DNA of 64,000 nucleotides from Streptomyces sp. GESEQ-4 (GCF_017948455.1 NZ_JAFFSU010000010.1:62001-126000), one strand, 5' to 3'. Shown: positions 40,550 to 49,861, counted from the first letter of the stretch. Notes: generated by a model not told the origin, from the sequence alone. A program made the numbers and translations.

Positions 40550-41913
40550 TGACCACCGGTGGCACTCCGCACGCGACGGAGGACGACCGGGGCGAGAAGG
40601 GCGGTGTGCGCACGGCGCTGGCGGGGCTGAGCACGCGGGGACGCTCCTTCCTGGCCGCCGGAGTGGCGGCGGCGATCTGCGCGTACGTCCTGGGGCAGAG
40701 CGATCTGCTGCGGGTCGGCCTGCTGCTGGCCGCGCTGCCCCTGGTCTGCGCGACCGTGCTCTACCGCACCCGCTACCGGGTCGCCGGCAGCCGCCGGCTC
40801 TCCCCCGCGCGCGTGCCCGCCGGCAGCGAGGCCCGGGTCCATCTGCGGATGGACAACGTCTCGCGGCTGCCCACCGGCCTGCTGATGCTCCAGGACCGGG
40901 TGCCCTACGTCCTCGGCCCGCGCCCCCGGTTCGTCCTGGACCGGGTGGAGGCGGGCGGCCGGCGCGAGGTGTCCTACCGCGTCCGCTCCGACCTGCGTGG
41001 CCGCTACCCGCTCGGGCCCCTGCAACTGCGCCTGACCGACCCGTTCGGCATGTGCGAACTGACCCGGTCCTTCTCGACGTACGACACCCTGACCGTCATC
41101 CCGCGCGTGGAACCGCTGCCGCCGGTGCGGCTCACCGGCGAGGCGAAGGGATACGGCGACGGGCGGCAGCGCTCCCTGGCGCTGGCCGGCGAGGACGACG
41201 TGATCCCGCGCGGGTATCGCTACGGCGACGATCTGCGCCGGGTGCACTGGCGCCTGACCGCGCGCTACGGCGAGTTGATGGTGCGCCGCGAGGAGCAGCC
41301 GCAGCGCTCCCGGTGCACGGTGCTGCTCGACACCCGGGGCCTCGCCTATCAGGGCGCGGGCCCCGACTCGGCCTTCGAGTGGGCGGTGTCCGGTGCCGCG
41401 TCCGTGCTGGTGCACATGCTCGAACGGGGCTTCTCGGCGCGGCTGTTGACGGACACCGGCACCTCGGTGCCCGGCGAGGGCGCCGAGGGGTTCGCGGGCG
41501 CGAGCCAGGAGTCGGCGGACGCGGCCGGGCTGATGATGGACACCCTCGCGGTGGTCGATCACTCCGACGGCGCGGGTCTGTCGCGCGCGTACGACGTGCT
41601 GCGCGGCGGCAACGAGGGACTGCTGGTGGCCTTCCTCGGCGATCTCGACGAGGAGCAGGCCGCGGTGGCCGCGAAGATGCGCCAGCGCAGCGGAGGCGCG
41701 GTCGCCTTCCTCCTGGACAGTGACACGTGGGTGCGGGAACCGACCGATGTCCCCGGGCCGTTGGACGGTAGCGAGGAGCGGCTGCGGATGCTGCGTGAGG
41801 CCGGCTGGACAGCGGTGAGCGTGCCGCGGGGCGCTTCGCTGAACGAGCTGTGGCGTCGGGCGGACCGCGAGCGCACCGGTCTGGCCGCCGCCGGCGGGGA
41901 GGGGCGGTCATGA
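40549..41913 (+). CDS. DUF58 family protein
   Basis: The 454-residue product has two N-terminal membrane segments (about 28-62), a beta-rich region and the DUF58 core (RYGDDLRRVHWRLTARYGELMVR), with a VWA-like Asp cluster (VLLDTRGLAYQ). DUF58 proteins work with MoxR ATPases, and the substrate here is unknown. ATG 40549 overlaps the moxR stop (TGATG) with CGGAGG upstream. It ends in an ATGA overlap with tgpA. Confidence 0.92.
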   Translation: MTTGGTPHATEDDRGEKGGVRTALAGLSTRGRSFLAAGVAAAICAYVLGQSDLLRVGLLLAALPLVCATVLYRTRYRVAGSRRLSPARVPAGSEARVHLRMDNVSRLPTGLLMLQDRVPYVLGPRPRFVLDRVEAGGRREVSYRVRSDLRGRYPLGPLQLRLTDPFGMCELTRSFSTYDTLTVIPRVEPLPPVRLTGEAKGYGDGRQRSLALAGEDDVIPRGYRYGDDLRRVHWRLTARYGELMVRREEQPQRSRCTVLLDTRGLAYQGAGPDSAFEWAVSGAASVLVHMLERGFSARLLTDTGTSVPGEGAEGFAGASQESADAAGLMMDTLAVVDHSDGAGLSRAYDVLRGGNEGLLVAFLGDLDEEQAAVAAKMRQRSGGAVAFLLDSDTWVREPTDVPGPLDGSEERLRMLREAGWTAVSVPRGASLNELWRRADRERTGLAAAGGEGRS

Positions 41914-44294
41914 GCGGACGGGCACGACTGGCGCTGTGCGCCTGGGCGGCCACGCTGATGTCGGCGTGCGCCCTGCTGCCGCTGGTCGACCCGGCGACCT
42001 GGCTGCTGCAGGCGGCCTTCCTGCTGGCGATCCAGACGGGCGTGGGCGCGGCGACCCGGCGCGTGCCGCTGGCCCGGCCGCTGACCGTGGCCGTGCAGGT
42101 GCTGGTCACGCTGATGCTGCTGACCCTCGCCTTCGTCCGTGAGCAGGCCCTCGTCGGCCTGATCCCCGGGCCGGACGCCTTCCAGCAGTTCGGCGTGCTG
42201 CTGCAGCAGGGCGCGGACGACATCAACCGCTACTCGATCCCGGCACCGCTGAACCCCGGCATCCGGCTGATGCTGGTCGGCGGCGTCCTGATCATCGGGC
42301 TGGCGGTGGACGTCCTCGCGGTGACGTTCCGCGCCGCGGCCCCGGCCGGACTGCCGCTGCTCGCGCTGTACTCGGTCGCCGCGGGGCTCTCCGACGGCGG
42401 CGCCGACTGGCTGTGGTTCCTGGTCGCCGCCGCGGGCTACCTGACGCTGCTCCTCGCCGAGGGACGTGACCGGCTCTCCCAGTGGGGCCGGGTCTTCGGC
42501 GGGGCCCCGCGCACCCCTGGCGTGGAGTCCGGGGGCGCGGTGGCACCGATCCGCACCGGCAGACGCATCGGCGTGGTCGCGCTCGGCCTCGCCCTGGTGG
42601 TGCCGCTGGCCCTGCCCGCGATGAACGGCGGCCTGCTGGACGGCGCCGGGACGGGCGTCGGCTCCGGCAACGGAGGCGGCGGCACGATCTCCGCGGTCAA
42701 CCCACTGGTCTCCCTGCGCGACAGTCTGAACGTGGACGAGGACCGCCAGGTCCTGTCCCTGCGTACCGTCCCGGAAGACGCCTCGGACCTGTATCTGCGG
42801 ATCGTGTCCCTGGACGAGTTCGACGGCACGACGTGGAAGCCGGCCCGACGCGATATCAACGCCGTGCCGGACGAGTTCCCGACACCGATCGGCCTCGGGT
42901 CCGACGTCCGGCGCTCGGTGGTCCAGAGCCGCATCACGGCGGCCGACTGGTACGCCCAGGACTGGCTGCCGATGCCGTACCCGCCGAGCGGCGTCGACAT
43001 CGACGGCACCTGGCGGTACGAACCCGTGGGCATGACCCTGGTCGGCGACCGCGGCCAGAGCACCCGCGGCCAGACGTACGAGGTGACGAGCCTCGACGTG
43101 CAGCCGACGGCGGATCAGCTGGCCTCGGCCCCGGAGGCCGAACCGCCTCTGAAGCGCGAGTACACCCAGCTGCCCGACTCGCTGCCGGCGGTGGTGTCCG
43201 AGACCGCCCGCGAGGTCACCGAGGGTTCGGAGAACCACTACGAGCAGGCGGTCAAGCTGCAGGAGTACTTCTCGCTGACCGGCGGCTTCCAGTACGACAC
43301 CCAGGTGCAGGTCGGCAGCGGCTCCGCGGCGATCGCCCGCTTCCTCAAGGACAAGCAGGGCTTCTGCGTCCACTTCTCCTTCGCGATGGCGGCGATGGCC
43401 CGCAGCCTGGGCATACCCGCCCGGGTGGCGGTGGGCTTCGCGCCCGGTTCACAGCAGGCGGACGGTTCGGTGTCGGTGTCGCTGAGGGACGCGCACGCCT
43501 GGCCCGAGCTGTACTTCGAGGGCGTGGGCTGGACCCGCTTCGAGCCGACTCCGACGCGGGGTACGACGCCGGAGTACACGCAGCCGGACGCCCCCGGCAG
43601 CACGCTTCCGGAGGTGTCACAGCCGACCCAGTCCACGAGCGCCGCGCCGTCCGCGTCGACGTCGGCGAGCGAGTCCTGCACGCCGGAGCAGAAGAAGCTG
43701 CAGGCCTGCCCGAGCGAGTCCCAGGCGGCGGCACTGACCAGTGGCGACGACGGCCCGAGATGGTACGTCGTCCTGGCCTGGATCCTCGGCGGGCTCGCGG
43801 CGGTGGCGATCCCGTTGGCGCCGATGCTGTGGCGGCTGCGCATCCGGTCCGTACGGCTGGGGGCGCACGACCGCAGCGAGGCCGGCACGGCGCTGCACAC
43901 CCTGTCCGTCTGGCAGGAACTGACGGACACCGCCTGGGACTTCGGCATCTCGCCGGAGGAGTCGCAGACTCCGCGCAAGGCGGCGGCCCGTATCGTCCGG
44001 CTCGGTCAGCTCGATCCGACAGCCGCGGCCTCGGTGCACCGGGTGGCGGACGCGGTGGAGCAGGTGCTCTACGCCCCGCACCCACGCCCGACGGCGGGCC
44101 TCGCGGACGATGTCCGCCGGGTGATCGGCACCCTGCGGAGCACCGTCGACCGCGGCACCAAGCTGCGCGCGCTGTTCGTCCCACGGTCGGCCGTACGGGT
44201 GGTGTGGGCGGCGTCGGCCTGGTGGTCCGGCCTCACGGCACGCGCGGCGGCCGCACGACCGACTCTGCGCAAGCCGTCGGGGCAGCAGAGCTGA
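41910..44294 (+). CDS. TgpA-like transglutaminase with DUF3488 and DUF4129
   Basis: The 794-residue product has six or so N-terminal membrane segments (1-240, DUF3488), then an external transglutaminase core with Cys in KQGFCVHFSFAMAAMARSLG, His in SLRDAHAWPELY and the downstream Asp/Glu. A Ser/Thr/Ala linker, a last membrane helix (VVLAWILGGLAAVAIPLAPML) and a cytosolic DUF4129 tail follow. It may cross-link or cleave surface proteins or wall peptides. ATG 41910 overlaps the DUF58 stop as ATGA, and GGGGAGG precedes it. Confidence 0.93.
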   Translation: MSGRARLALCAWAATLMSACALLPLVDPATWLLQAAFLLAIQTGVGAATRRVPLARPLTVAVQVLVTLMLLTLAFVREQALVGLIPGPDAFQQFGVLLQQGADDINRYSIPAPLNPGIRLMLVGGVLIIGLAVDVLAVTFRAAAPAGLPLLALYSVAAGLSDGGADWLWFLVAAAGYLTLLLAEGRDRLSQWGRVFGGAPRTPGVESGGAVAPIRTGRRIGVVALGLALVVPLALPAMNGGLLDGAGTGVGSGNGGGGTISAVNPLVSLRDSLNVDEDRQVLSLRTVPEDASDLYLRIVSLDEFDGTTWKPARRDINAVPDEFPTPIGLGSDVRRSVVQSRITAADWYAQDWLPMPYPPSGVDIDGTWRYEPVGMTLVGDRGQSTRGQTYEVTSLDVQPTADQLASAPEAEPPLKREYTQLPDSLPAVVSETAREVTEGSENHYEQAVKLQEYFSLTGGFQYDTQVQVGSGSAAIARFLKDKQGFCVHFSFAMAAMARSLGIPARVAVGFAPGSQQADGSVSVSLRDAHAWPELYFEGVGWTRFEPTPTRGTTPEYTQPDAPGSTLPEVSQPTQSTSAAPSASTSASESCTPEQKKLQACPSESQAAALTSGDDGPRWYVVLAWILGGLAAVAIPLAPMLWRLRIRSVRLGAHDRSEAGTALHTLSVWQELTDTAWDFGISPEESQTPRKAAARIVRLGQLDPTAAASVHRVADAVEQVLYAPHPRPTAGLADDVRRVIGTLRSTVDRGTKLRALFVPRSAVRVVWAASAWWSGLTARAAAARPTLRKPSGQQS

Positions 44295-44300
44295 GCGCTT

Positions 44301-44339
44301 GGGCCTGTCCGGCGCCGGGATGATCCGCCGGACAGGCCC
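44301..44339 (+). terminator. Hairpin 1 of three after tgpA operon
   Basis: A perfect 14-bp stem, GGGCCTGTCCGGCG against its complement, with an 11-base loop, starts six bases after the tgpA-like stop. It is the likely main terminator of the MoxR-DUF58-TgpA operon. Confidence 0.85.
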
Positions 44340-44384
44340 TGAGCTGCGCCCGGTCGCGAAATCTGGCTGAATCCACTCCCTCGG

Positions 44385-44422
44385 CCCCGCCCTCCGAAGC
44401 CTCAGCGCCTCGGAGGGCGGGG
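44385..44422. terminator. Hairpin 2 of three
   Basis: A perfect 13-bp stem, CCCCGCCCTCCGA against TCGGAGGGCGGGG, with a 12-base loop. It stands free between the other two hairpins and between convergent operons. Confidence 0.8.
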
Positions 44423-44466
44423 TCCTTCGCGTGCTGGACTGCGGCCGGACCGCGACCGGAGGGCAT

Positions 44467-44508
44467 GCGTGAGGGGGTGACCACCCAATGGTGGGCACCC
44501 CCTCACGC
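44467..44508. terminator. Hairpin 3 of three, near the DUF3040 stop
   Basis: A 19-bp stem with a single internal A/G mismatch (GCGTGAGGGGGTG, then CCACC, closing on a CAAT loop). Coming leftward it lies 28 bases after the DUF3040 stop and is probably that gene's terminator. Confidence 0.85.
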
Positions 44509-44535
44509 CATGCTCAGAAGAGTATGGGCGTGGAG

Positions 44536-44934
44536 CTAATGGCCGCCGCCCTGTTCATCCCGGCGGCGCTGCCAACGCTGTTCGATACGGTCCATCATGG
44601 AGCGCCGCTGCCGTCCCTGACGGCTCGCGGGCTGGGCACCCGCGGCAGGCTGCTCACCCGGCTTGGGGGCCTTGCGCCAGCCGGTCACGGCGAGTACCGC
44701 ACAGCCCAGCATGACGAGGAAGCCCACCACGCTGAGCCAGACCTGCTTGGCGACCATTCCTGCCATGAGGAGCGCGATACCTACGAGGAAGCCCGCGACC
44801 GCCTGGTAGACCCGTCGCCGGGTATACGTGCGCAGCCCGCTTCCCTCAAGCGCTGTCGCGAACTTGGGATCTTCGGCGTACAGCGCTCGCTCCATCTGCT
44901 CGAGCATTCGCTGCTCGTGCTCCGAGAGCGGCAC
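44536..44934 (-). CDS. DUF3040 membrane protein
   Basis: The 132-residue protein begins MPLSEHEQRMLEQMERALYAEDPKFA, the DUF3040 signature, then has two membrane helices (45-65 and 67-88), then a basic, Gln/Arg-rich cytosolic tail. Function unknown; the family is restricted to actinobacteria and several members are near division genes. ATG 44934. The upstream 44935-45210 shows nothing I recognise. Confidence 0.92.
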   Translation of the reverse strand: MPLSEHEQRMLEQMERALYAEDPKFATALEGSGLRTYTRRRVYQAVAGFLVGIALLMAGMVAKQVWLSVVGFLVMLGCAVLAVTGWRKAPKPGEQPAAGAQPASRQGRQRRSMMDRIEQRWQRRRDEQGGGH

Positions 44935-45210
44935 GGAGTCCTCCTCATCGTGCAGTCGCCGGGGCGACCCGGGGGGTCCCTTCAGGATAGGCAGGGAATC
45001 GCCCCCGTGAAACCCGCCCCTCTACGCCAATTGGCAACCGGAATCCGCCATGGACGTCCCGGCCCACTGAGACTTCCATTCCCCAGGAGCCGACCCGTCA
45101 TGCCGGGCGGTCTCCCTCGATCATACGGCGCAGAGCGCCCGATCGGGGGGCCTGTGGCGTACTCCATGTGCAGCCAAGTCCCTGATCAGCGCCTCACCAC
45201 GGGAGATGGC

Positions 45211-46035
45211 TCAGGCCTCGAGCGCACCCCGGGTCTCACCGAGCACATGAAGCTGCGTGGCCACGGAGTGGAACGCCGGGAGCTCGGCGGCGGCCGCCTC
45301 CAGCCTGAGCAGCGCGTCCAGGGCACCGGGCTCGGTGTCCACGAGCGCGCCGGGGACCAGGTCGGCGAAGACGCGTACGCCGTGCACGGCGCCCACGCTC
45401 AGGCCCGCGGCCTCGACCAGATCGGTGAGCTGGTTCACGGTGAAGCGGCGCGGCATGGGGTCGCCGGCGCCCCAGCGGCCGTCGGGGTCGTCGAGGGCCT
45501 GTCGGGCTTCCTTGAAGTGCCCGGCGAGCGCCCGCGCGAGCACGGCGCCGCCGAGGCCGGCGGCGAGCAGGCTCAGGACGCCGTCGGGGCGCAGGGCGGC
45601 CACGGCGTTGCGGACGCCCTCGGCCGGGTCGTCCACGTACTCCAGGACTCCGTGGCACAGCACGCCGTCGTAGCCGCCCCGCTCGACCACGTCGAAGAGG
45701 CCGTGGACGTCGCCCTGGACGCCCTGCACACGGTCGGCGACGCCGGCCTCGGCGGCGCGGCGCTCCAGGGCGAACAGCGCGTTCGGGCTGGGGTCGACGA
45801 CGGTGACGCGGTGGCCGAGGCGGGCCACGGGCACCGCGAAGTTGCCGCTGCCGCCACCGGTGTCGAGGACGTCCAGCACCTGACGTCCCGTGGCCTTCAC
45901 CCGGCGGTCGAGGGCGTCCTGGAGGACCTCCCAGACCACCGCGGTACGGAGCGAGCCACGGGGGCGAGAGGGGTCGGAGCGCAGCGGCGTCGATTCGGGG
46001 CGGTGGGAGACGGGCGGGCGCATCGGGTCCGACAC
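45211..46035 (-). CDS. Class I SAM-dependent methyltransferase
   Basis: The 274-residue protein has the SAM-binding LDVLDTGGGSGNFAVPVARLGH, the acidic loop VVDPSPNALFALE, GDVHGL and the LCHGVLEYVDDP motif near the active site, typical of the UbiE/Methyltransf_11 fold. Substrate unknown. Starting at GTG 46035 gives GAGGAG nine bases upstream; the frame to 46068 is not needed. No partner enzyme shows what it methylates. Confidence 0.9.
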   Translation of the reverse strand: MSDPMRPPVSHRPESTPLRSDPSRPRGSLRTAVVWEVLQDALDRRVKATGRQVLDVLDTGGGSGNFAVPVARLGHRVTVVDPSPNALFALERRAAEAGVADRVQGVQGDVHGLFDVVERGGYDGVLCHGVLEYVDDPAEGVRNAVAALRPDGVLSLLAAGLGGAVLARALAGHFKEARQALDDPDGRWGAGDPMPRRFTVNQLTDLVEAAGLSVGAVHGVRVFADLVPGALVDTEPGALDALLRLEAAAAELPAFHSVATQLHVLGETRGALEA

Positions 46036-46283
46036 GGCAGTTGACTCCTCGGCGCGGCACCGCCTCACGCGGCGGAGCGAACGGGCTGCCTCCCCGGTCC
46101 CGGCAACGGGCGAAGGAAGGCGTCAGGCGCCCTCCACCCTATTGCCTCCGGCACCGCACCTGGTCACTGCAGTGCGCGGCATCGCGTCGCGCTGAGCGCC
46201 CGGCTCCGGGGGCACGCCTAGTTGACCCGCGCCCGGGCAGAACCCCGTCTGCTCAGCTTGCCCCGCCCGGAAAGGAGCCCCTG

Positions 46284-46853
46284 TCAGCCCGCGTCCGGCA
46301 TGTCCCGTGGATCGGCGCGCGCCTCCTCCTCCGGCTGGTCTCCGTCCTGGCGTGGCTGTGGGAGGACCGGCTGGAGGACCAGCATCCGCTCGACCAGGCG
46401 GAGGAACATCCCCACGTCGCGTATCAAGTCGTCGGCGTCGCGGCGGGTGGCCGCGCCCTGGATGCCGGCCTCGGCCCGGGCACGGCGCCGGGCTCCGGAG
46501 GCGAACAGGGCGCTCCATTCGGTGAGCTCGGGCGCGATTTCGGGGAGCACTTCCCATGCGCTCCTGATGCGGGCCCGGCGTCGCGAGGTGGGCTCCGGGC
46601 GCCCGCGGGCGGCGAGCACGGCGGCGGCGGTGCGCAGAGCCGCGAGGTGGGCGGTCGCATAGCGCTCGTTCGGCGTTTCCAGAACGGCGGCCTCGTCCAG
46701 TCCGGCACGGGCCTGGGCGAGCAGGTCGAGGGCGGCGGGCGGGGCCGTGGCCCGGCGCAGTACGGGGTGCACGTCGCTCGCCGGGCCGGTCAGTGAGGGG
46801 GCAGGGCCGGAGGCGCGGCGCCGACGGGCGGCTGCTGCGTGATAGCTGGCCAT
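46284..46853 (-). CDS. SAV_6107-family HEPN domain protein
   Basis: The 189-residue protein matches the actinobacterial SAV_6107-like HEPN family: helical throughout, with ALDLLAQARAGLDEAAVLETPNERYATAHLAALRTAAAVL and a C-terminal RLVERMLVLQPVLPQ. The usual HEPN RNase motif RxxxxH is not seen. ATG 46853 has AGGAGG six bases upstream, and the frame to 46883 is rejected on that basis. Function unknown. HEPN proteins often act in RNA cleavage or as toxins, but no antitoxin is adjacent. Confidence 0.88.
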   Translation of the reverse strand: MASYHAAAARRRRASGPAPSLTGPASDVHPVLRRATAPPAALDLLAQARAGLDEAAVLETPNERYATAHLAALRTAAAVLAARGRPEPTSRRRARIRSAWEVLPEIAPELTEWSALFASGARRRARAEAGIQGAATRRDADDLIRDVGMFLRLVERMLVLQPVLPQPRQDGDQPEEEARADPRDMPDAG

Positions 46854-46948
46854 GACGAACCTCCTGTCGTCTGTGGTCGGCACGCTATGAGGTGCCGTAT
46901 GTGCCCATCGTGAGGTATGGCACTGACAATCCGTTCTGACCTGGGCTT

Positions 46949-46995
46949 TTGCTTCGATCGACAGTTCGGGTTAACTTTTGCACTGACCAGTCAGT
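46949..46995 (+). promoter_or_regulatory. Promoter and TetR-type operator of the ABC-YhgE-TetR operon
   Basis: TTGCTT (46949-46954), a 17-base spacer and TAACTT (46972-46977) form a good promoter. A 14-base palindrome ACTGAC-CA-GTCAGT (46982-46995) covers the expected start site. A further ACTGAC lies at 46922-46927. This suits repression by the TetR-like regulator at the end of the operon. Confidence 0.65.
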
Positions 46996-47020
46996 TCAAT
47001 TACCGAAGTTGGGGGGAGCC

Positions 47021-47746
47021 ATGGGCGGACTCGCTGTCATGGCCCGGGACTTCGGCCTCGAGGGACCCCGCGGCTGGGCTTTCCGCGGGGTCTCCTTCGA
47101 GGCGGGGCCCGGCTCACTCGTCGCGGTCGAGGGGCCGTCCGGGTCCGGGCGCACCTGCTTGCTGCTCGCACTCACCGGACGGATGAAGGCCACGGAAGGG
47201 GTGGCCGGAGTCGGCGAGTTCGGGCTGCCGAAGCGGATGGCGGCGGTACGGCGGGTCAGCGCGCTGGCACACGTCCCCGGTGTCACCGACCTCGACCCGG
47301 CCCTGACCGTCGGGGAGCACCTGCGCGAACGGGCGCTGCTGCAGCGCCGGTTCGGCGACTCTCTGCGTGCTCTGACCCAACCCCGGGCGGCTCGGATCAC
47401 CGAGGCCCGGCTGCGGATCGACGCCGCCCTGGCCGCCGTAGGACTGGATCGGGAGGCGCTGCCCAAGGGTTCCCGGACGGCCGTTCGCGATCTGGAGCGT
47501 CTGGAGGCGCTGCGGTTGTCCCTGGCCCTGGCCCTCATCGGGCGCCCGCAACTGCTGGGCGTCGACGACGTCGATCTCAAGCTGTCGGACGCCGAGCGGG
47601 AGGAGGTCTGGGGGCTGCTGCGGTCCCTCGCCGCGTCGGGGACCACGGTCGTGGCGGTATGCAGTCAGGCCCCGGAAGACGTGCTCATGGTGACCACACG
47701 CGAGGAGGGGGAAGCCGATGCGCTCGCCACGACTGGCCGCGCTTGA
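47021..47746 (+). CDS. ABC transporter-type ATP-binding protein
   Basis: The 241-residue protein has a Walker A GPSGSGRT, a Walker B-like PQLLGVDDVDLKL and a reduced, degenerate signature (LERLEALRLSLALALIG, no LSGGQ), so it is a divergent ABC ATPase. It is encoded 29 bases overlapping the YhgE/Pip membrane protein, which is likely its partner. ATG 47021 follows GGGGGAG closely; ATG 47039 is an alternative. It may regulate or power that membrane protein. Confidence 0.85.
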   Translation: MGGLAVMARDFGLEGPRGWAFRGVSFEAGPGSLVAVEGPSGSGRTCLLLALTGRMKATEGVAGVGEFGLPKRMAAVRRVSALAHVPGVTDLDPALTVGEHLRERALLQRRFGDSLRALTQPRAARITEARLRIDAALAAVGLDREALPKGSRTAVRDLERLEALRLSLALALIGRPQLLGVDDVDLKLSDAEREEVWGLLRSLAASGTTVVAVCSQAPEDVLMVTTREEGEADALATTGRA

Positions 47747-49802
47747 ACTGCGGCGGTTCGGCAGGGGGAAGCTGCCGCGCGCCGCGCTGGTCGCGCTCCT
47801 GCTGCTGCCGCTGCTGTACGGCGCGCTGTACCTGTGGTCGTTCTGGGATCCGTACGGCCGTCTGGACCGGATCCCGGTGGCGCTCGTGAACGACGACAAG
47901 GGGGCGACGGCCGACGGCAGGAAGCTCACCGCGGGCGAGGACATCACGGAGGGGCTGCGCGACAGCAAGGTCTTCGACTGGCGCGAGGTGAGTGCCGACG
48001 AGGCCCGGGCGGGGGTCGAGGACGGCACGTACTACCTGTCATTGACCATGCCCGCCGACTTCAGTGCACGTATCGCGTCCAGTGCGGGCGAGTCGCCCGA
48101 GACGGGCGCGCTTCAAGTACGGACGAACGACGCGAACAACTACATCGTCGGGCAGATCTCGCGGACTGTGTTCGGCGAGGTGCGCCAGGCCGCGTCCACG
48201 AAGGCGTCGCGGTCCTTCCTCGACAAGATCTTCATCTCGTTCTCCGACATCCACGGGCAGACGGTCAAGGCGGCGAACGGGGCCGACAGGCTCAAGGGCG
48301 GCATCGGCAAGGCGGAGAAGGGCTCCAAGGATCTCGCGGCGGGTCTGAAGGACGCCAAGGACGGCAGCGGCAAGCTCTCCAAGGGCCTCACGAAGCTCAC
48401 TAAGGGCGCGGGTGACCTGGAGGACGGCTCGGAGCAGGTCGCGGCGGGCACGCAGACACTCGCCGACAAGGTCAACGGGGTCGACGCCAGGATCGGGCCC
48501 TTCCTGAAGGGCAACGAGGAGACCATCGGTGACACCGCCCGGCTGGTCGCCGACTCGTCCGGCGCGATCCGCAACCACCTCGGGGCCCTGGTGAAGGCCG
48601 CGCCGGTCGCCTCCAAGGGCGCCCACGCGGGCGCCGAGACGCTGGACGGCATCCACAAGAGGCGCTGCGAGGACGCCGTCCTGGCCGACGCCGCCTGCGC
48701 CGATCTGAAGAAGGCCGAGCAGGCCGCGACCGACGTGGCGAAGATCGCCGACGACCTCAACACGCTGATCGCCGACCAGGACGGCGACCTGAAGAAGCTC
48801 GACAAGAACCTCGCCACGCTCCAGAAGCAGGCCCAGGCACTCGCCGACCGCGCGCCGCACCTCTCCGAGGACCTCGACGACGCCGTCACCAAGATCAACG
48901 ACCTCAACAAGGGCGCCGCGAAGGTCGCCGCGGGTGCCAAGAAGCTGCACTCGGGGCTCGGGACCTCCAAGACCGGCGCGACCGACCTGGACGAGGGCGT
49001 CGGGGAGCTCAGGACCGGCGCGGACGACCTCAGGGGCGGCATGTACAAGCTCGTCGACGGCTCGGGGAAGCTCGCGGGCGGGCTGCACGACGGCGCCGAG
49101 CAGATCCCCGACTACGGCACGCGCGACCGCGACCGGCGCACCCAGGTGATGGCGGACCCGGTCCGGCTCGTCTCCGAGGACCTGCACAAGGCGCCCAACT
49201 ACGGCACCGGTTTCGCCCCGTACTTCATCCCGCTGTCCCTGTGGGTGGGCGCGATGGTGGCCTACATGCTGATCACGCCGATGAACCGGCGTGCGCTCGC
49301 CGCCGGTGCCTCGGCCTGGCGGATCGCGCTGGCCGGCTGGCTGCCGGTGGTGGCGATCGGGGTGCTCCAGACCGTCGCCCTGGTCGCGGTGCTGCACTGG
49401 GCGGTCGGCCTGGAGATGGCGCGGGCGGCCGGGACGGTGGGCTTCCTGTTCCTGGTGGCGGCCTGCTTCGCGGCGATCGTGCAGTGGCTGAACGCCCGCT
49501 TCGGAGCGGCGGGCCGGATTCTCGTCCTCGCGTTCCTGATGCTCCAGCTGACGTCCGCGGGCGGCACGTACCCGGTGCAGACCAGTCCGGGCTTCTTCAA
49601 CGCGATCCACCCGTTCCTGCCGATGAGTTACGTCGTCGAGGCCCTCAGGAGGCTCATCACGGGCGGCGGACTGGAACCGGTGTGGCACGCGTGCGTGGTG
49701 CTCACCGCCTTCACCGCGGGCGCCCTGGCCCTGACCGCCCTGTCGGCCCGCCGCCGCCAGGTGTGGACACTGGACCGGCTGCACCCGGAGCTGACCCTGT
49801 GA
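47718..49802 (+). CDS. YhgE/Pip family membrane protein
   Basis: The 694-residue protein has an N-terminal membrane helix (about 20-42) and the Pip-type VALVNDDKGA..G region. A long external domain follows, full of Gly/Ala/Lys heptad-like repeats (such as LKDGSGKLSKGLTKLTKGAGDLEDG). Five or six C-terminal membrane segments (from about 500) are of ABC-2 type. Relatives include phage infection protein and bacteriocin or type VII-linked exporters. It overlaps the ABC ATPase gene and is followed by a TetR gene. Confidence 0.93.
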   Translation: MRSPRLAALELRRFGRGKLPRAALVALLLLPLLYGALYLWSFWDPYGRLDRIPVALVNDDKGATADGRKLTAGEDITEGLRDSKVFDWREVSADEARAGVEDGTYYLSLTMPADFSARIASSAGESPETGALQVRTNDANNYIVGQISRTVFGEVRQAASTKASRSFLDKIFISFSDIHGQTVKAANGADRLKGGIGKAEKGSKDLAAGLKDAKDGSGKLSKGLTKLTKGAGDLEDGSEQVAAGTQTLADKVNGVDARIGPFLKGNEETIGDTARLVADSSGAIRNHLGALVKAAPVASKGAHAGAETLDGIHKRRCEDAVLADAACADLKKAEQAATDVAKIADDLNTLIADQDGDLKKLDKNLATLQKQAQALADRAPHLSEDLDDAVTKINDLNKGAAKVAAGAKKLHSGLGTSKTGATDLDEGVGELRTGADDLRGGMYKLVDGSGKLAGGLHDGAEQIPDYGTRDRDRRTQVMADPVRLVSEDLHKAPNYGTGFAPYFIPLSLWVGAMVAYMLITPMNRRALAAGASAWRIALAGWLPVVAIGVLQTVALVAVLHWAVGLEMARAAGTVGFLFLVAACFAAIVQWLNARFGAAGRILVLAFLMLQLTSAGGTYPVQTSPGFFNAIHPFLPMSYVVEALRRLITGGGLEPVWHACVVLTAFTAGALALTALSARRRQVWTLDRLHPELTL

Positions 49803-49861
49803 GCCCCGCGGTGACGCCTCCGGTGACTCCTCGGGGGACGGCTCCTGTGAGAATCAGGGCC

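Noticed and set aside
46284..46853. HEPN protein as the toxin of a HEPN-MNT pair
   Set aside because: No nucleotidyltransferase (MNT) gene adjoins, and no RxxxxH motif is visible, so no toxin-antitoxin call is made.
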